Assembly: GCA_022539475.1 (NCBI GenBank)
Contig: VCMS01000495.1
Coordinates: 1 to 23,274, forward strand
DNA length: 23,274 bases
Origin: Gracilaria domingensis
Taxonomy: Eukaryota > Rhodophyta > Florideophyceae > Gracilariales > Gracilariaceae
Reading direction: 5' to 3'
Below the pieces are notes generated by a model, which saw only the letters and a program-made list of their open reading frames with translations, made no database searches and was not told the origin of the DNA. Below, one piece after another: positions 7,748-18,000 of this stretch. Positions within the stretch are counted from its first letter, which is position 1. Each line of letters begins with the position of its first letter. The translations under genes were made by a program, and so were the position numbers.

Positions 7748-10363
7748 TTATGGACGGTTTGCTGCAGTACCCGTCTGTTCGGTAACTTGATGCGACGATG
7801 GACCGTTTCCGGTATCCGGCGCGGCGATAACTTCCTGTATAGGGCTCGGTGCGCGATATACTCGATCTCGCGATACCCGCTCGTGCTGATTATCGATATC
7901 AAGCACGACGGTAGTCTCCTGTATGGATACAACCCGATAGGGGCCACTGGCGATTGGAGAGAGCTTATGGCGCTTCTCCTTCTCAGGATTGTAGTACTCC
8001 TTCCTGAGGAACACATAATCATCAACCCGAAGCTGCGGTAGCGGCCTACGGATTCGGCTATCGAAATTGCGCTTGTAGGCGAGTTGAGCTTTCTCCATAG
8101 AGCGCTTAGCAATAGGCACCATCGTGGTTAACCATTTCCTCCACGTTTCGCGGTGTAGCCTCGGTGTCGAGTACTCGTCCATGGTTGGCTGTGCCTCAAT
8201 GGCAAGAGGAGGTGGTCTCCTTGACAGGACTAACTCGAAAGGGGACAACGACGTTACCCGATGTACCTGGGTGTTGTACGCGTATGTAATGGCGTCTGTG
8301 TACAAATCCCAAGTCTTGGGGTGTTCCGCAACGTAGGATCTCAATGCACCAAGAATGGTTCGATTAAATCTCTCTGCCTGACCATTAGTTTGGGGGTGAT
8401 ACGTTGTTGTGAACAGGTTCCTAATGTCGAGGATGCGACAAACGTCTTGGAAGAATTTCGACGTGAACTGGGAGCCGTTGTCGGAGAGCACGTGTACCGG
8501 TGGTCCATAGACAAAGACCCAGTGGGTAACAAACGCCTGAGCCACAGCAGCAGCAGTTATCCGCTTGAGCGGCACAGTCCGTACCAGCTTTGAGAAGCGA
8601 TCGGTGATCACCAAGAGGTATTGATTCCCTTGCGAGGTTTTGATCAATTCGCCAAGAATGTCAATGGCGACCGACTCTAGCGGCGCCCTTGCAGGGAATA
8701 ACTTCAACTTCTTTGAATGCTTCCTCAGCTTGATGTCGTTTTTGGCACATTCCTGACAGGATCGACGTACTGCATAGCAGTCGAATGCCATTGCAGGCCA
8801 GTAAAAATCCTTTCTCAATGTGAGATACAACTTTCTTCCTCCCGGATGGGCTCCCAGCTTCACATAGTGAGAGAGGTGAAGAACCCGACTCTGTAAGGAG
8901 TGCGGCACCACTATTTGTGGGTTCGGTGACACCTTTCTTATTAAGTAGCCTTGATTATTCACCTGAAAGGGCAAGTGGTATCCACCGTTCAGACGGGCTC
9001 GTACCTGTGTACAGAAGGGGTCCATCTGCTGTTCCCGTATCATCTCCTCGGGCGTGATGGGTATAAATGACCCGGTACCCGGTTCAGTGGGTCGTGTGAC
9101 AAGTATATCGTCACAAACGTCATCCGTCACAATTTCCATACTCCCTTCGAGGTCGCCAACCATAAAACATGGGATGTCGGCGTCCTCGGTAGGCTCGGCT
9201 TCAGCTGATGTGCCCAAACGGGATAGGGCGGTCGCCTGGAGGTTAAGGGAGCCTTTCTTGTACACTACTTCGAAGTCGAATTCCGACAGTCGGAGTCTCC
9301 ACCGCATCAGGCGTCCCGATGGTTCGGTGATTTCCATCAGCCAGCGAAGGCATTTGTGGTCGGTGTGTACACGAAAGTGGGTCCCCATCAAATATGGTCT
9401 GAGTGTCGACAATGCCCAGACTACGGCAAGACATTCCTTCTCGGAAACTGAGTAATTCCGCTCATGAACGTTTAGCGATCTCGACCAGTACCCAATAGGG
9501 TGTCGTTCCCCGGTCTCATCGGTTTGAAACAAAGCGCACCCAACCTGGTTTGCGCTAGCGTCAGTGTCGACCTCATAGGGTAACCCAGGTTTGGGGAGAG
9601 CCAGAATTGGTGGAGACGTCACGGCTTCAACCAATGCCGCGAACGCGGAGGCCTCTTCGCCTCCAAAGGGGTGCAATTCAACAGGTTTTCCTTTCGTAAG
9701 GAGCTTGTTCAACGGTGAAGCAATGTCCGCGAAGTTCGGAACGAAACGTCGGTATACGTTACACAGTCCTAAGAAGGATCGCAGCTCTGTTTGAGTTCTC
9801 GGGTGTTTCGCCTCCTTCAAGGATTTGACCCGCACTTCATCGACTGAAAACTTTCCGGGACGGATTATGTGACCCAGATAATTGACCGATTCGGTGAAGA
9901 ACTCGCACTTCTTGAGTTTCAATGTTATCCCTGCGTCACGCAGTACTCTCATAACGTCCCGCACATGGGTCAGATGATCATCCAGATTGTTGGAAAAAAC
10001 GACGATATCGTCCAGATACACCAAACATGTGGTCCACTTAAATCGCGCCAGTAAGATATCGACCGCACGCTGGAATGTAGCGGGTGCATTAGTTAACCCA
10101 AAGGGCATTCTCCGGAAACGGTATAGGCCTTGATGGCATACGAACGCCGTCTTATCCCGGTCTTTCTCCCTAATGGGAACCTGCCAGTATCCCCAGTTAG
10201 CGTCAAGGGTGGTGAACACGTTCGCGCTCCCAAGAGAATCGATATATTCGTCCATCCGAGGTATCGGATATACATCTTTCACTGTCACCGCATTCAACTT
10301 TCGGTAATCGATACAAAATCTCCAAGATCCATCCGGTTTCGGAACTAGCACTACTGGTGACGC
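7748..10363 (-). pseudogene. pol: Element B reverse transcriptase, RNase H and integrase
   Basis: The continuous frame after the internal TGA covers almost all of Pol. Numbering from the GTG/Met position at 10351, RT has the first catalytic Asp at residue 50 (TTLDANWGYWQ) and YLDD at 112-115 (10007-10018). RNase H has D264 (TDASANQ), E306 (SEKE) and D331 (TDHK). Integrase has a zinc module H495, H502, C532, C535. Its catalytic triad is D564, D624 and E660, a D,D35E spacing as usual for retroviral-type integrases. GPY occurs at 803-805 with flanking LSPIAS and VVLDI, the GPY/F module. At the end of RNase H the usual acidic position of the ADALSR motif reads ATALSR. All catalytic residues are present, so decay is recent. 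The frame ends at a TAA (7748-7750), with related linker continuing in the same frame. Confidence 0.9.
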
Positions 10364-11752
10364 TCAAGGGGATTGAGCGGCCTCAATAACGCCAGCCCGC
10401 AACATCTTCTCAACTTGAGACTTCTCTTCCTCCCGAGCCTTCGGTCCGGCCCGATAGGGGTGTTGTGCAATCGGCCGAGTGTTCGGAAACAAGTCAATGC
10501 AATGCTCAGTTATTCCAATCGTTCCTAGAGTTCCGTCCCACATGGGAGTGAATTCCCGCAGCATCTCGCGAAGCTTCTTCCGATGGGATTCCGGTACATG
10601 CTCCAAATCAAGCTTCATCAATTCCTCAACAGGATCCTTCAAATCACTGCCAGGTGGCACAGGACTAACCTCTAGAGGTCTCGGATTGTCTGAACCCGAG
10701 TCTTCTTGGGCTTCTTCCGTATTCACGGCTTCAACAACTTGCGGTTCGGCGCTCTTTTCCCCCTCCTTAGGGTCAGACACTCCGAGAACCTTGGCGATAG
10801 GTATTTTCGTCGGAACGACCGCAGTCGGGTGTGGCAGCACAGTACCAATCACTTGGTTCTTTACCAGCCACTGAGTGGATTTTCCCAAGTTGGCGACCAT
10901 GACCTTGAAGGGTTGATCTGGTTGGATAGTGACCACTCCATTAGCGAGAGCGATTTGGCGCTGTTCATATAAAGCCAGTAACGGTTGTATCGTGTGGAGG
11001 CCCCATTGTTTGGTGTTGACGTCGACCCATACCTGGGATTCTGGGGGCAACTGCACGGACTTCGTGACGTGTAGTTTTGTCGACCCCATGCCATTGTTAG
11101 AGGCTTGTTGCGCGGCCGGCAGCGGTACGTGCTTCCGCGTAGCGGCTCGCAACGGTTTCCGAACAATCGGCAGTATCGACCCGTCTTCCATTTCCACTTG
11201 GCGTTTCCGCGGACGGATGGCTTCCACGAACCGATCGCAGAAGTCACAACCGAAAATAATCGGTGCAGCCAATGAGTCACAGACGACAAAATCAAGTTGT
11301 ACCAAACAATTTCCTAATCGTACAAGGAGTGTAATATAACCAGCCGTTCTCAACGGATTATTGTTCGCATCGGCGAGATTTAGAGCAGGGCCGAAACGGA
11401 TTGTCTCCCGAAGAGTGGGCGGGATTAGCTTCTTGTTGATCAAGTTGGGGGCAGCTCCTGTATCCAGGACAGCTAATTGCCTAACCATGAATTGGGTGGA
11501 CAGGCCAAGGTCGGCATACACCTTGTAGTTCCTCTTGGCCATTACCAGGATTCTATCCGGAGCACGGAAATTTCGGGACCGTACCCACGGGCGACGAAGA
11601 ACACCACAGTGTTCCGAATCTACGTCAGTGGCAGCCATCTTCCTTGTTAGGATTCTAACAGCCGGGGAGTGAAGCGGAGGCGCCTCGGGCGTCTTCAGCT
11701 TCGGCTCAGAAGACGCCCCTCCCGTTGGGGAGACTCCCAAGTCTAGTTTTTC
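10364..11752 (-). CDS. pro: Element B aspartic protease and RT N-terminal segment, ended by in-frame TGA
   Basis: Entered from gag by -1 frameshifting at 11746-11752, the frame begins EKLDLGVSPTGG. Retropepsin active site DTGAAPNLI has its Asp codon at 11462-11464, followed by the flap and a second hydrophobic-Gly motif (IIFGCDFCDRF) that is typical of these proteases. The frame runs on to the RT approach segment (MLRAGVIEAAQSP). It stops at TGA 10364-10366, at the point where gypsy elements commonly have a Trp in the motif before VLVPKPDG. RT continues in the same frame directly after. A single base change in a Trp codon would explain this; UGA read-through is possible but unsupported. The open frame extends upstream to 12040, but that part lies opposite gag coding and is not conserved as protein. 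Confidence 0.85.
   Translation of the reverse strand, partial: EKLDLGVSPTGGASSEPKLKTPEAPPLHSPAVRILTRKMAATDVDSEHCGVLRRPWVRSRNFRAPDRILVMAKRNYKVYADLGLSTQFMVRQLAVLDTGAAPNLINKKLIPPTLRETIRFGPALNLADANNNPLRTAGYITLLVRLGNCLVQLDFVVCDSLAAPIIFGCDFCDRFVEAIRPRKRQVEMEDGSILPIVRKPLRAATRKHVPLPAAQQASNNGMGSTKLHVTKSVQLPPESQVWVDVNTKQWGLHTIQPLLALYEQRQIALANGVVTIQPDQPFKVMVANLGKSTQWLVKNQVIGTVLPHPTAVVPTKIPIAKVLGVSDPKEGEKSAEPQVVEAVNTEEAQEDSGSDNPRPLEVSPVPPGSDLKDPVEELMKLDLEHVPESHRKKLREMLREFTPMWDGTLGTIGITEHCIDLFPNTRPIAQHPYRAGPKAREEEKSQVEKMLRAGVIEAAQSP
11687..11752 (-). promoter_or_regulatory. Element B gag-pol -1 frameshift signal (slippery heptamer plus hairpin)
   Basis: GAAAAAC (11746-11752) directly precedes the gag TAG stop (11743-11745). 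After 27 nt, as in element A, comes a hairpin at 11687-11718 with arms GGGCGTCTTC and GAAGACGCCC and an inner AGC-CGAA-GCT. Against element A, a U-A pair replaces a C-G pair in the stem and G-C replaces G-U near the loop. The spacer also holds CTCCC-CAAC-GGGAG and a competing upstream GGGAG. Confidence 0.78.
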
Positions 11753-13854
11753 GGAGGTGGACCAGCCTGTCGTGGCCGATTCCCGTCCTGGGCACCAACT
11801 TGATGACCGTTCGCGGGTTCGACTCTTCCTTCCATATTCTGGCCTACCACAGGAGCGGCTTGAGTCGCCATAGATCCACCACTCAAATGAACTGCCATTG
11901 CGTGCTTTGCGCCTTCGTAGGAAGTTCTCGGCACACGAGCTTGGTTCTCTGGGGAGAGAGATTCGAACTGAGCGATGATTTTCGACCTTTCCCGCGAAGG
12001 GAGCGTACACTGCGTTGAGATATGCCCATATTGGTAACATTCATAACAGATAACTGGGGTCGAATAGTCCTGTGGACCTCTATCCACACGACTCTGCGGG
12101 GTGTTATCCCTCCATCCTGGGCGAGTAAACCTCATGCCACGACCTCCATAGGGGATTGGCGCTGCCGGAACCCGGTGTCCTCGCGCATAGAATGCGGGAT
12201 CCGTTTCCGAAGACGGGACAGAGGTGGACGGGAGGTCAGAAGTACCCATAGAGTCGGGGTTGCTACCCACGAGGTTAACGTTATCGTGATCCAGATTGGA
12301 ACCATTCCCATCAACCTGGGCAGAAGAATAATCCGATTCTTCGGCGAAGAGTACCTTACGAGGTTTGGTTCTAGAGGGACGCCTAGCTCGGAGCGTTTCA
12401 CCTTCGGCTTGGGCATACTGTACTAATTCCAGGTAGGTCATCTTCCTATTATTCTCCCGATGTCGGGCGACAAGTGCCCGTATTTGGGAATCCAACCCAT
12501 CCACGAACAGGGAACATCTCTCTCCCGAGGAATGTACATTACCGCAGCGGTGGAAAGCCTTATTCAGGCGCGTTGAATAAGCTGTTTCCGTTTCTCCCGG
12601 ACGTTGCTTCGTATCTCTTAAGGCGGAAGTCGCCTTTTGGATGGCATGACCAGTAGCATATGACCTTAGGAGGTAGTGTACCGCTTCGGGCCAACATGTA
12701 ACTCCCCCTTCCGAGGCTCTTGACGATCCGCGGACGGAATTAAACTGATCTTCTGCCAAACCTTTGAGGTAATACGGGAGGGCTACATACGCCTGGCCCT
12801 CGCTCATTCCGAGTATATCAGCTTCTTGCACAAACCTTGCGAGGAAGTCCAGGACCAGGATAGGGTCCTCTCCTGCAAACTCTCTCTTATTCAGAGTAAC
12901 GCCGAGTTTTCGGATGTAGTCCCGGACCTTTCCGGTTCCCCTTGAGGTCCGAACTTCGGAGGTATCCTTAGGTCGATAATAGCGATATGAAAGCAACTTC
13001 CGATACAGCGGATTAGATGGCTTCAACTCCTTCAAGCCAGGGTGCTTCTTCCCCTTCTCCCGGGTGCGGATTGCTCCCTGAGAGGTAAAAGTAGCCTTGG
13101 ACCGTGACTTCGATGAACGGGGACGCCGACGTCGGCTATCATCCGAAGAGTCCGAGGACGACGACGAGGACGAACTGTCCGAACTACTTCCGGAGTCGGA
13201 GTCAGACACATCCGAGTAATTACGGGAATCCTTCATGGACCTACGACGGCTTCTCCTAGTGGATTGGCGAACTGAACTTTCGTCCTCCGAACTATTCCGC
13301 CCGGCGGCTTCTGCTTCCTCGTCCATCCGAATGGTGGCTTCGAGGGTGTCCAAGCGTGCGTGGATCCGTTCCACGGCGGCTTGAGTATCCTCTCGTACGA
13401 GGCGGTTTTCCTCCACATAAGCCCTTGGGGAGCCGAAGCACTCCATGAGTGAATTCATATCCTGCCTCAGGATACGCACCTCTCCTGAGACGTCCTTATC
13501 TAGGAGTTTATAAACCTGTCGACGGAGTTCCTCGACTGACTCAATGAGGGATATGTGGGCAGCGTTAGCAATACTAAGGCGAGTGCCCAGATTACTGTAC
13601 TCCTGAGAGTCAAGTCTTTCCGGCGGTGCGGCAGAGGGTGTCTCCACGACTGGAACTTCCTCTTCAGGTTGTGGTACTGCCTGCGGAGGGAGTTCTATAA
13701 TCTCCTGTCCATCAACTGATGCATTCCGGTTCTCGGAGTTGTGGCGATTACTTCCCGATCCAGGGACCGATATTCTCGAGCGGGTACCACCTGACCGCGC
13801 AGGGGCATTCGAGGTAACCGACCTTCCTTTCGAGGAGGTAGCTCGGCGTGGCAT
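11743..13854 (-). CDS. gag: Element B Gag polyprotein (capsid and nucleocapsid)
   Basis: The start is the ATG at 13854 (MPRRATSSKGRS), which matches the start position in element A and gives 703 residues. Twenty-three more codons are open upstream. The N-terminal third is acidic and coiled-coil-like with NAAHISLIESVEELRRQV. A strong Ser/Asp run (GSSSDSSSSSSSSDSSDDSRRRRPRSS) then turns basic, as in RS-type regions. The capsid region contains RASEGGVTCWPEAVHYLLRS and a major-homology-like FHRCGNVHSSGERCSLFVDGL. The CCHC knuckle CYECYQYGHISTQC is at residues 603-616. The last codons before TAG are CCG AAA AAC, the slippery site. The frame is intact. Confidence 0.92.
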   Translation of the reverse strand: MPRRATSSKGRSVTSNAPARSGGTRSRISVPGSGSNRHNSENRNASVDGQEIIELPPQAVPQPEEEVPVVETPSAAPPERLDSQEYSNLGTRLSIANAAHISLIESVEELRRQVYKLLDKDVSGEVRILRQDMNSLMECFGSPRAYVEENRLVREDTQAAVERIHARLDTLEATIRMDEEAEAAGRNSSEDESSVRQSTRRSRRRSMKDSRNYSDVSDSDSGSSSDSSSSSSSSDSSDDSRRRRPRSSKSRSKATFTSQGAIRTREKGKKHPGLKELKPSNPLYRKLLSYRYYRPKDTSEVRTSRGTGKVRDYIRKLGVTLNKREFAGEDPILVLDFLARFVQEADILGMSEGQAYVALPYYLKGLAEDQFNSVRGSSRASEGGVTCWPEAVHYLLRSYATGHAIQKATSALRDTKQRPGETETAYSTRLNKAFHRCGNVHSSGERCSLFVDGLDSQIRALVARHRENNRKMTYLELVQYAQAEGETLRARRPSRTKPRKVLFAEESDYSSAQVDGNGSNLDHDNVNLVGSNPDSMGTSDLPSTSVPSSETDPAFYARGHRVPAAPIPYGGRGMRFTRPGWRDNTPQSRVDRGPQDYSTPVICYECYQYGHISTQCTLPSRERSKIIAQFESLSPENQARVPRTSYEGAKHAMAVHLSGGSMATQAAPVVGQNMEGRVEPANGHQVGAQDGNRPRQAGPPPKN

Positions 13855-14051
13855 ACTGCAGCTTGCCAACCGAACTCGGAGGCTATTACGCGAACAAATG
13901 CGAGACTTCCAAACTGCAGCCAAAAAAAAGGGGTGAGAGATCTCGTATCACAACCAGTTGAACGTGGCCGCGACCTTCAATCTCCCAAAAAGGGAATTCC
14001 AACTGTCCAGATTCCAAGCGACACAACAAACCCAGTTATGGTCCTCCACCG
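13855..14051 (-). other. Element B 5' leader between primer-binding site and gag
   Basis: About 200 nt, close in length to the leader of element A. It contains a short A/T-rich run (AAAAAAAA near 13921-13928 on the plus strand). No gene or clear structure was found. Confidence 0.5.
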
Positions 14052-14069
14052 TTCTAGGTCGGGAGACCA
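14052..14069 (-). other. Primer-binding site of element B (tRNA-Tyr-like)
   Basis: The 18 nt are identical to those of element A and three nt from the LTR end. Base 19, where a tRNA should carry A58, is G in both copies, which fits a primer-binding site of exactly 18 nt. Confidence 0.75.
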
Positions 14070-14072
14070 AAA

Positions 14073-15003
14073 TGTAGAGCAAAACCCTGCGCTAGGCGCG
14101 ATGGGGAATCTCCACTAGGATGTCCGAGTCCTACTCCCTGGATGAGATAGAAACAGCGGCAGAACCCTCTGTCCGTGCTCGAGTCGCGAGACAAGCCGGG
14201 TGTAAGACCGGAGACGGTGACTGGATATACCTACAGAGGTGAGATGCAAAGAACGGTGTAGATCCAGAGGTGAAGTGTGATCCGAACCTGGAGAGATGGA
14301 GAAAAAGGGGACCGTGTCAACGGGGGGGGAGCTCACGGTGCAACCCACCGGAGCGAAGCTACGGACCGTGCCAACCGGCGGAAACAGGTCCGATAGCGGA
14401 GCGACGCACAAGGGCGTGCCAAAAATATACCCAATACTGGGGCGGAAGCAATACCTGAACCAGGTGAACGGGTGACAACAACAGTCACGAAAATGAACAA
14501 CAAAATACAATGACAACAACAAGGGACCGATACAACGGTAGATAAAACAAAGGTTCCAGAGATGGCAAGATGCAAGCTTCCTAAGTGACCCTGAGGGGTA
14601 GTAGTGCCGAAACCAATCGTGGTTACTCTCCGAGGGGAGTGGTAAACCTACGTAGGCAGCTGTCTACTATAGCCCGATCCTGAACAGGACGCGACTCAGT
14701 TGTCCATTTACTCGTCGGCTCCAGGGTGAGATCACCCGAGTATATATACTATTACTACTACGGTATCTACAATGCACACCTCCCGAGGGTCATACACGTG
14801 GACGACCCACTGTCAGGGTGTGGGGTATTCCCCAACGGGCGTGGCACAAATATCTAACTAGCCAACTCCACCACGTGGCCTACTATCACACCCACTAGGC
14901 ACTTCCCATGCAGGGTCTACCTATTAAGGGTCCAACCAAACCATCCCAACAATACCCAAAATTAAGGGGAGTTTTCATAACTTAGCCACGTCACCGGCCA
15001 TCA
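14073..15003 (-). repeat. 5' LTR of element B (931 bp)
   Basis: In element sense the LTR starts TGATGGCCGG at 15003 and ends GCTCTACA at 14073, followed by three nt and the primer-binding site. Its order of conserved blocks matches the LTR at 3661-4574. The outer edge falls exactly inside the stop codon of the neighbouring transposase frame, which confirms the boundary independently. The right-hand flanking bases GTACC (15004-15008) are the expected target-site copy; no matching copy was found on the left. Confidence 0.8.
14741..14748 (-). promoter_or_regulatory. Candidate TATA box of LTR B
   Basis: TATATATA lies about 255 bp from the upstream edge of the LTR, a normal U3 position. The other LTR has no such perfect TATA at the matching place. 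Confidence 0.4.
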
Positions 15004-17634
15004 GTACCATCTCATTATGAGAACCGTGATGCATCCGATAGCGGAAAGCCGTTGCTCCACAACTTGGCCTTCATTGAATGACCCCTCTTTCATTCCAGCG
15101 GTCGCTACAAGAGGCTTCATAAACCAGGCATCCAATGACGCTTCATACAACCGCTTGCGAAGTGCAGCACTCAACTCTTCGGTTGTGGGGCTCTCGCTGT
15201 TCATTTCAGCAATGGTTGTTGTTCCTTCATCCAGGTCTTTTTGAAGTTGAAGAATCACATCCTTGAGTTGTGCTTTATTTGGTTGATTGGTTGGTTTGCG
15301 GCCTACGCTCGTCAAAAGAGCGATCAGATCATTTTTTCGCATGGCCATGAGTGATGACGCAGTTGCAGTAGTGATTGTGCTTACTGCTTCGTTCACTTGC
15401 TCTTCCGTTGCAGATGATCTGTGTTTCATTCCTAATGCCATTAGTATTGACATCCAGTTTCCGCGTAGCAGTGTCTCCGTGTTGTTCGTATCAGTTGGAA
15501 GTGGTTGCGATCCAGCCACAACAGTTTTCCCACTTAAGATTTCTGCGCTGCTTAGCAAGTGTTTGTCGAAGTCTGCGGCAAAGGCTTTTAAAAAGCCATT
15601 AGTGGTTCTCGAGGTAAATTGAAACGATCTAACCAGAAACCACCCTGGGTCTTCGGATTGAAGAAGAGTGTACTGGTCAATGTTACTCATCGTCAGCGCA
15701 AGTTTCATATGAGAAACATCCGTCGGAATATCTCTACTGCTGTCGCAGCAATTATTCTCGAAAGCGCTGTACACTTCTTGATGTCCTTTGACCCCACCCG
15801 ACTCTCCATATCGTGAACGAAATTCTGCCTTGGGTATGAGTGTAAATTTGTTCGCACCAAACATGGTCTTGTGGTTATGATAAAGTGATGCTATTATACC
15901 GGAATAGCTCTCTCTGTAAACGATAGCTTCCACTTCTCTACCGCACTTGTCGCTCGGAGCTCTCACTGCGCTGTAAACGGCCCTGCATCCTTTCTCCTTG
16001 ATAACCATTCCTTTGTGTCTTTTCCTGATAGCACCATCACCAAAGACAAAGGGATAATCTAGACTCCGCTTGTGCGTGCCCATCCCAATAGCTCCAAGCC
16101 GATCGTTGATGAAATCTATCGGCTCCTTTCCGTAATAGCCTCTGTCGGCCATAAACATTGCATCCGTCATTGGGTTCAGAGACCCTGGCGTTGCCGCACC
16201 TTGCACTAACTGAACCAAGCGCTCCCAAACGTGAATTACTTTTTCACGGGGCCTGGAGTAGTGTGAGGCTAAGAAGGCAGACGTCAGAGATGAGCAAAGA
16301 GCATTATTCACAGGCCCCAAAGCTTTTTGGGGATTGTTAATTTGTGAAAGCATCGTCATCTCTGTAACAGCTCTCGATCTCAGCCGCTGGTGGTCGTCCT
16401 CAAGACTGAATATAGTCTGACCTGGCACGAAAACATGGCGCCGGTTGATCGCTGCCAACTCTTGCTCTAACTCTGCAATCAGTTGATTTCCCGCAACGGG
16501 TTTATTGGACCACCCTGTTCCATAGTCCTGAACTCTTTGCGTTCTTTCCGCCGTACCGCAAAGCGCAGACCACACGTCGTTGTAGCGATCGCCAGAAATT
16601 CCTGTCTGGAAATAGAATTCCCGGTTGGCGGAAGATGTCATGGTTGCAACACACGTTCCATATGACGCAGCGAGAACATGCGTTATTATAACGCCCTTCA
16701 ACTCCATAATTGATGTTGCCTCTCTTTTCCGTAAGGACAAAACTCTATTGACGTGGGTCTTCAGCTTTTCAAGTACGTATGCAGGCAGAAATACGTCAAA
16801 AATAGAAATTCGAGTCAAACTACCTTCGTCCATCATCCTTGTTTCTATTCCGTTCGAGCGTACTTCCCTTGCCACGTTCGTTAGAACTATGTTACACTCT
16901 GTTGAGAATCTAGAAGCGAGATACTTATCCGCGTTATCAATTTCGATCAATACATCTTCAAAGGCGTTTGAATACTTCCAGCTTTGTAAGCCACCGACTC
17001 GGTGCGAAGCAGAGCGCTGCGTGGAATCTGATTCAGCAACAATGTCAATGTCAGTTTCCTCGTTAACTGCTTCCTCCAAAAAGTCTGTTGGATCCGTAAA
17101 CAAAGACGACCAGTAGTCTTCCTCTGCAGTCTGATTGGCTGCTGCAGTATTAGTCACTCTTGAAGACGTAGTACAGTGACCCAAGTTTGCAGCACTGCTG
17201 TGCAGTTGTTCAACTTCCATATCCTCCACTATCTGTTGACTGGCGGGAAGGGAGGAGTCTACGCTTTGAGAGTTATCTTGCAGATCTATAAGGTTATCTA
17301 CGACGAACGATGAATCGGAGCTTGTGTGATCTGAAACGCTCTGGCTCTGCTCACCACTCTGCCCATGCTCGTCAATTGCAGCTCGTTTGCTTTCCTCCTC
17401 CAAATCTATTGTTGGATCTTGACTGCAACGCTCTGCGGCGTTTTCCACCACATTTTTGTCGTTAGAGATTGGCGGTAAATGAGGAGTAGTGGGTGGTGTG
17501 TCTGAAAGAATATGTTGATGCGCTTCTTTGGCACCGTTGGAAGTGTCATCATGCAAAAAGTCGAACCGTTTCGGTTTGACAGGCGATGGTGTGAAGACGC
17601 ACAAAGGCGGTTGAGATGCACGATTCGGAGGCAT
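15001..17634 (-). pseudogene. piggyBac-like DDE transposase with SAP motif, 3' end cut by element B
   Basis: The start is the ATG at 17634; an in-frame TGA at 17653-17655 closes the frame above it. The frame gives 877 residues. Residues 1-210 are disordered and Ser/Asp-rich. Residues 220-420 contain a helical region ending VPGQTIFSLEDD, which sits where piggyBac proteins have the first catalytic Asp (around D413/D414). FMADRGYYG (D497) is followed 22 residues later by GTHKR and YPF, matching the DNFFTS-to-GT order of the family. Residues about 766-800 form a SAP-type DNA-binding helix pair (MRKNDLIALLTSVGRKPTNQPNKAQLKDVI). The tail DAWFMKPL and EGSFNEGQVVEQRL resembles the first motif of YqaJ-type exonucleases. 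The stop TGA is the first three bases of the LTR, so the original C-terminus is lost. Family placement is by motif order only. Confidence 0.6.
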
Positions 17635-18000
17635 CGACACTGCGAGTGACTCTCAAAGAAGGATGTGGAGTCCTGGTTTGTGTCTTATGTCTCGAGACGA
17701 GAGATAACGGCAGGCTGCTTTCCGTTTGGCAGCAAACAGTGTGCGTGCGCAACTAGGAAGGTGCGTGAGCTCACTCTAGAGCAGCGTGAAGTTCACGCTC
17801 CTGTAGAGTGCTTCTCACGCATCCTAGAGCGATTCACGCATTTTGGCGTAAAATCACTCTGCCCTGCGTGCGCAATTTCGATCACGCAGCGGGCATCATC
17901 AGCAGCGGCTGCTTTTGCCCTAGGCACAACCTTTCCCTGCCAACGGCACAAGGTGCGTGCCACGCTCCAATGTCATGCTCCAATGGTGCGTGCGTGAAAT
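17635..18000 (-). promoter_or_regulatory. Upstream region with seven TCACGC/GCGTGA motifs
   Basis: No gene is seen. Exact copies occur at 17763-17768, 17784-17789, 17793-17798, 17815-17820, 17834-17839, 17882-17887 and 17992-17997, in both orientations. Two of them form a near-palindrome at 17772-17810. They lie directly upstream of the transposase ATG, so they may be regulatory or transposase-binding sites. Confidence 0.45.
17772..17810. repeat. Inverted repeat, 19-bp arms
   Basis: The arms CACTCTAGAGCAGCGTGAA and TTCACGCTCCTGTAGAGTG pair with few mismatches around a 1-nt centre. It contains two of the TCACGC motifs. Confidence 0.6.

Larger units (their letters stand above)
3661..15003 (-). 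mobile_element. Ty3/gypsy chromovirus-like LTR retrotransposon B, about 11.3 kb
   Basis: Reading leftward the element has a 5' LTR (14073-15003), primer-binding site, leader, gag, frameshift signal, protease, RT, RNase H, integrase with GPY/F module, a degenerate Ser/Glu/Pro-rich linker, a chromodomain, a region with an antisense open frame, a polypurine-like tract and an LTR at 3661-4574. The gene order and the integrase GPY/F plus chromodomain place it among chromoviruses. No LTR resembling 14073-15003 closely exists to its left, so the left boundary at 3661 is an inference. If wrong, the element ends somewhere between 4575 and 6302. Two in-frame stops in pol mean it is not autonomous as it stands. 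Confidence 0.7.

Noticed and set aside
9054..9455. 133-codon plus-strand frame inside pol
   Set aside because: It is a shadow of the RT/RNase H coding frame.
11753..12040. Upstream extension of the protease frame of element B
   Set aside because: It overlaps gag coding and would need its own start; the conserved protein similarity to element A begins at the frameshift heptamer.
13855..13923. Earlier gag start in element B (and the same in A at 3417-3485)
   Set aside because: The 23 extra residues do not match between elements, while both share a start at the internal ATG.
14114..14575. Minus-strand frames of 80-135 codons inside LTR B
   Set aside because: They are not conserved in the LTR at 3661-4574 and lie in untranslated repeat sequence.
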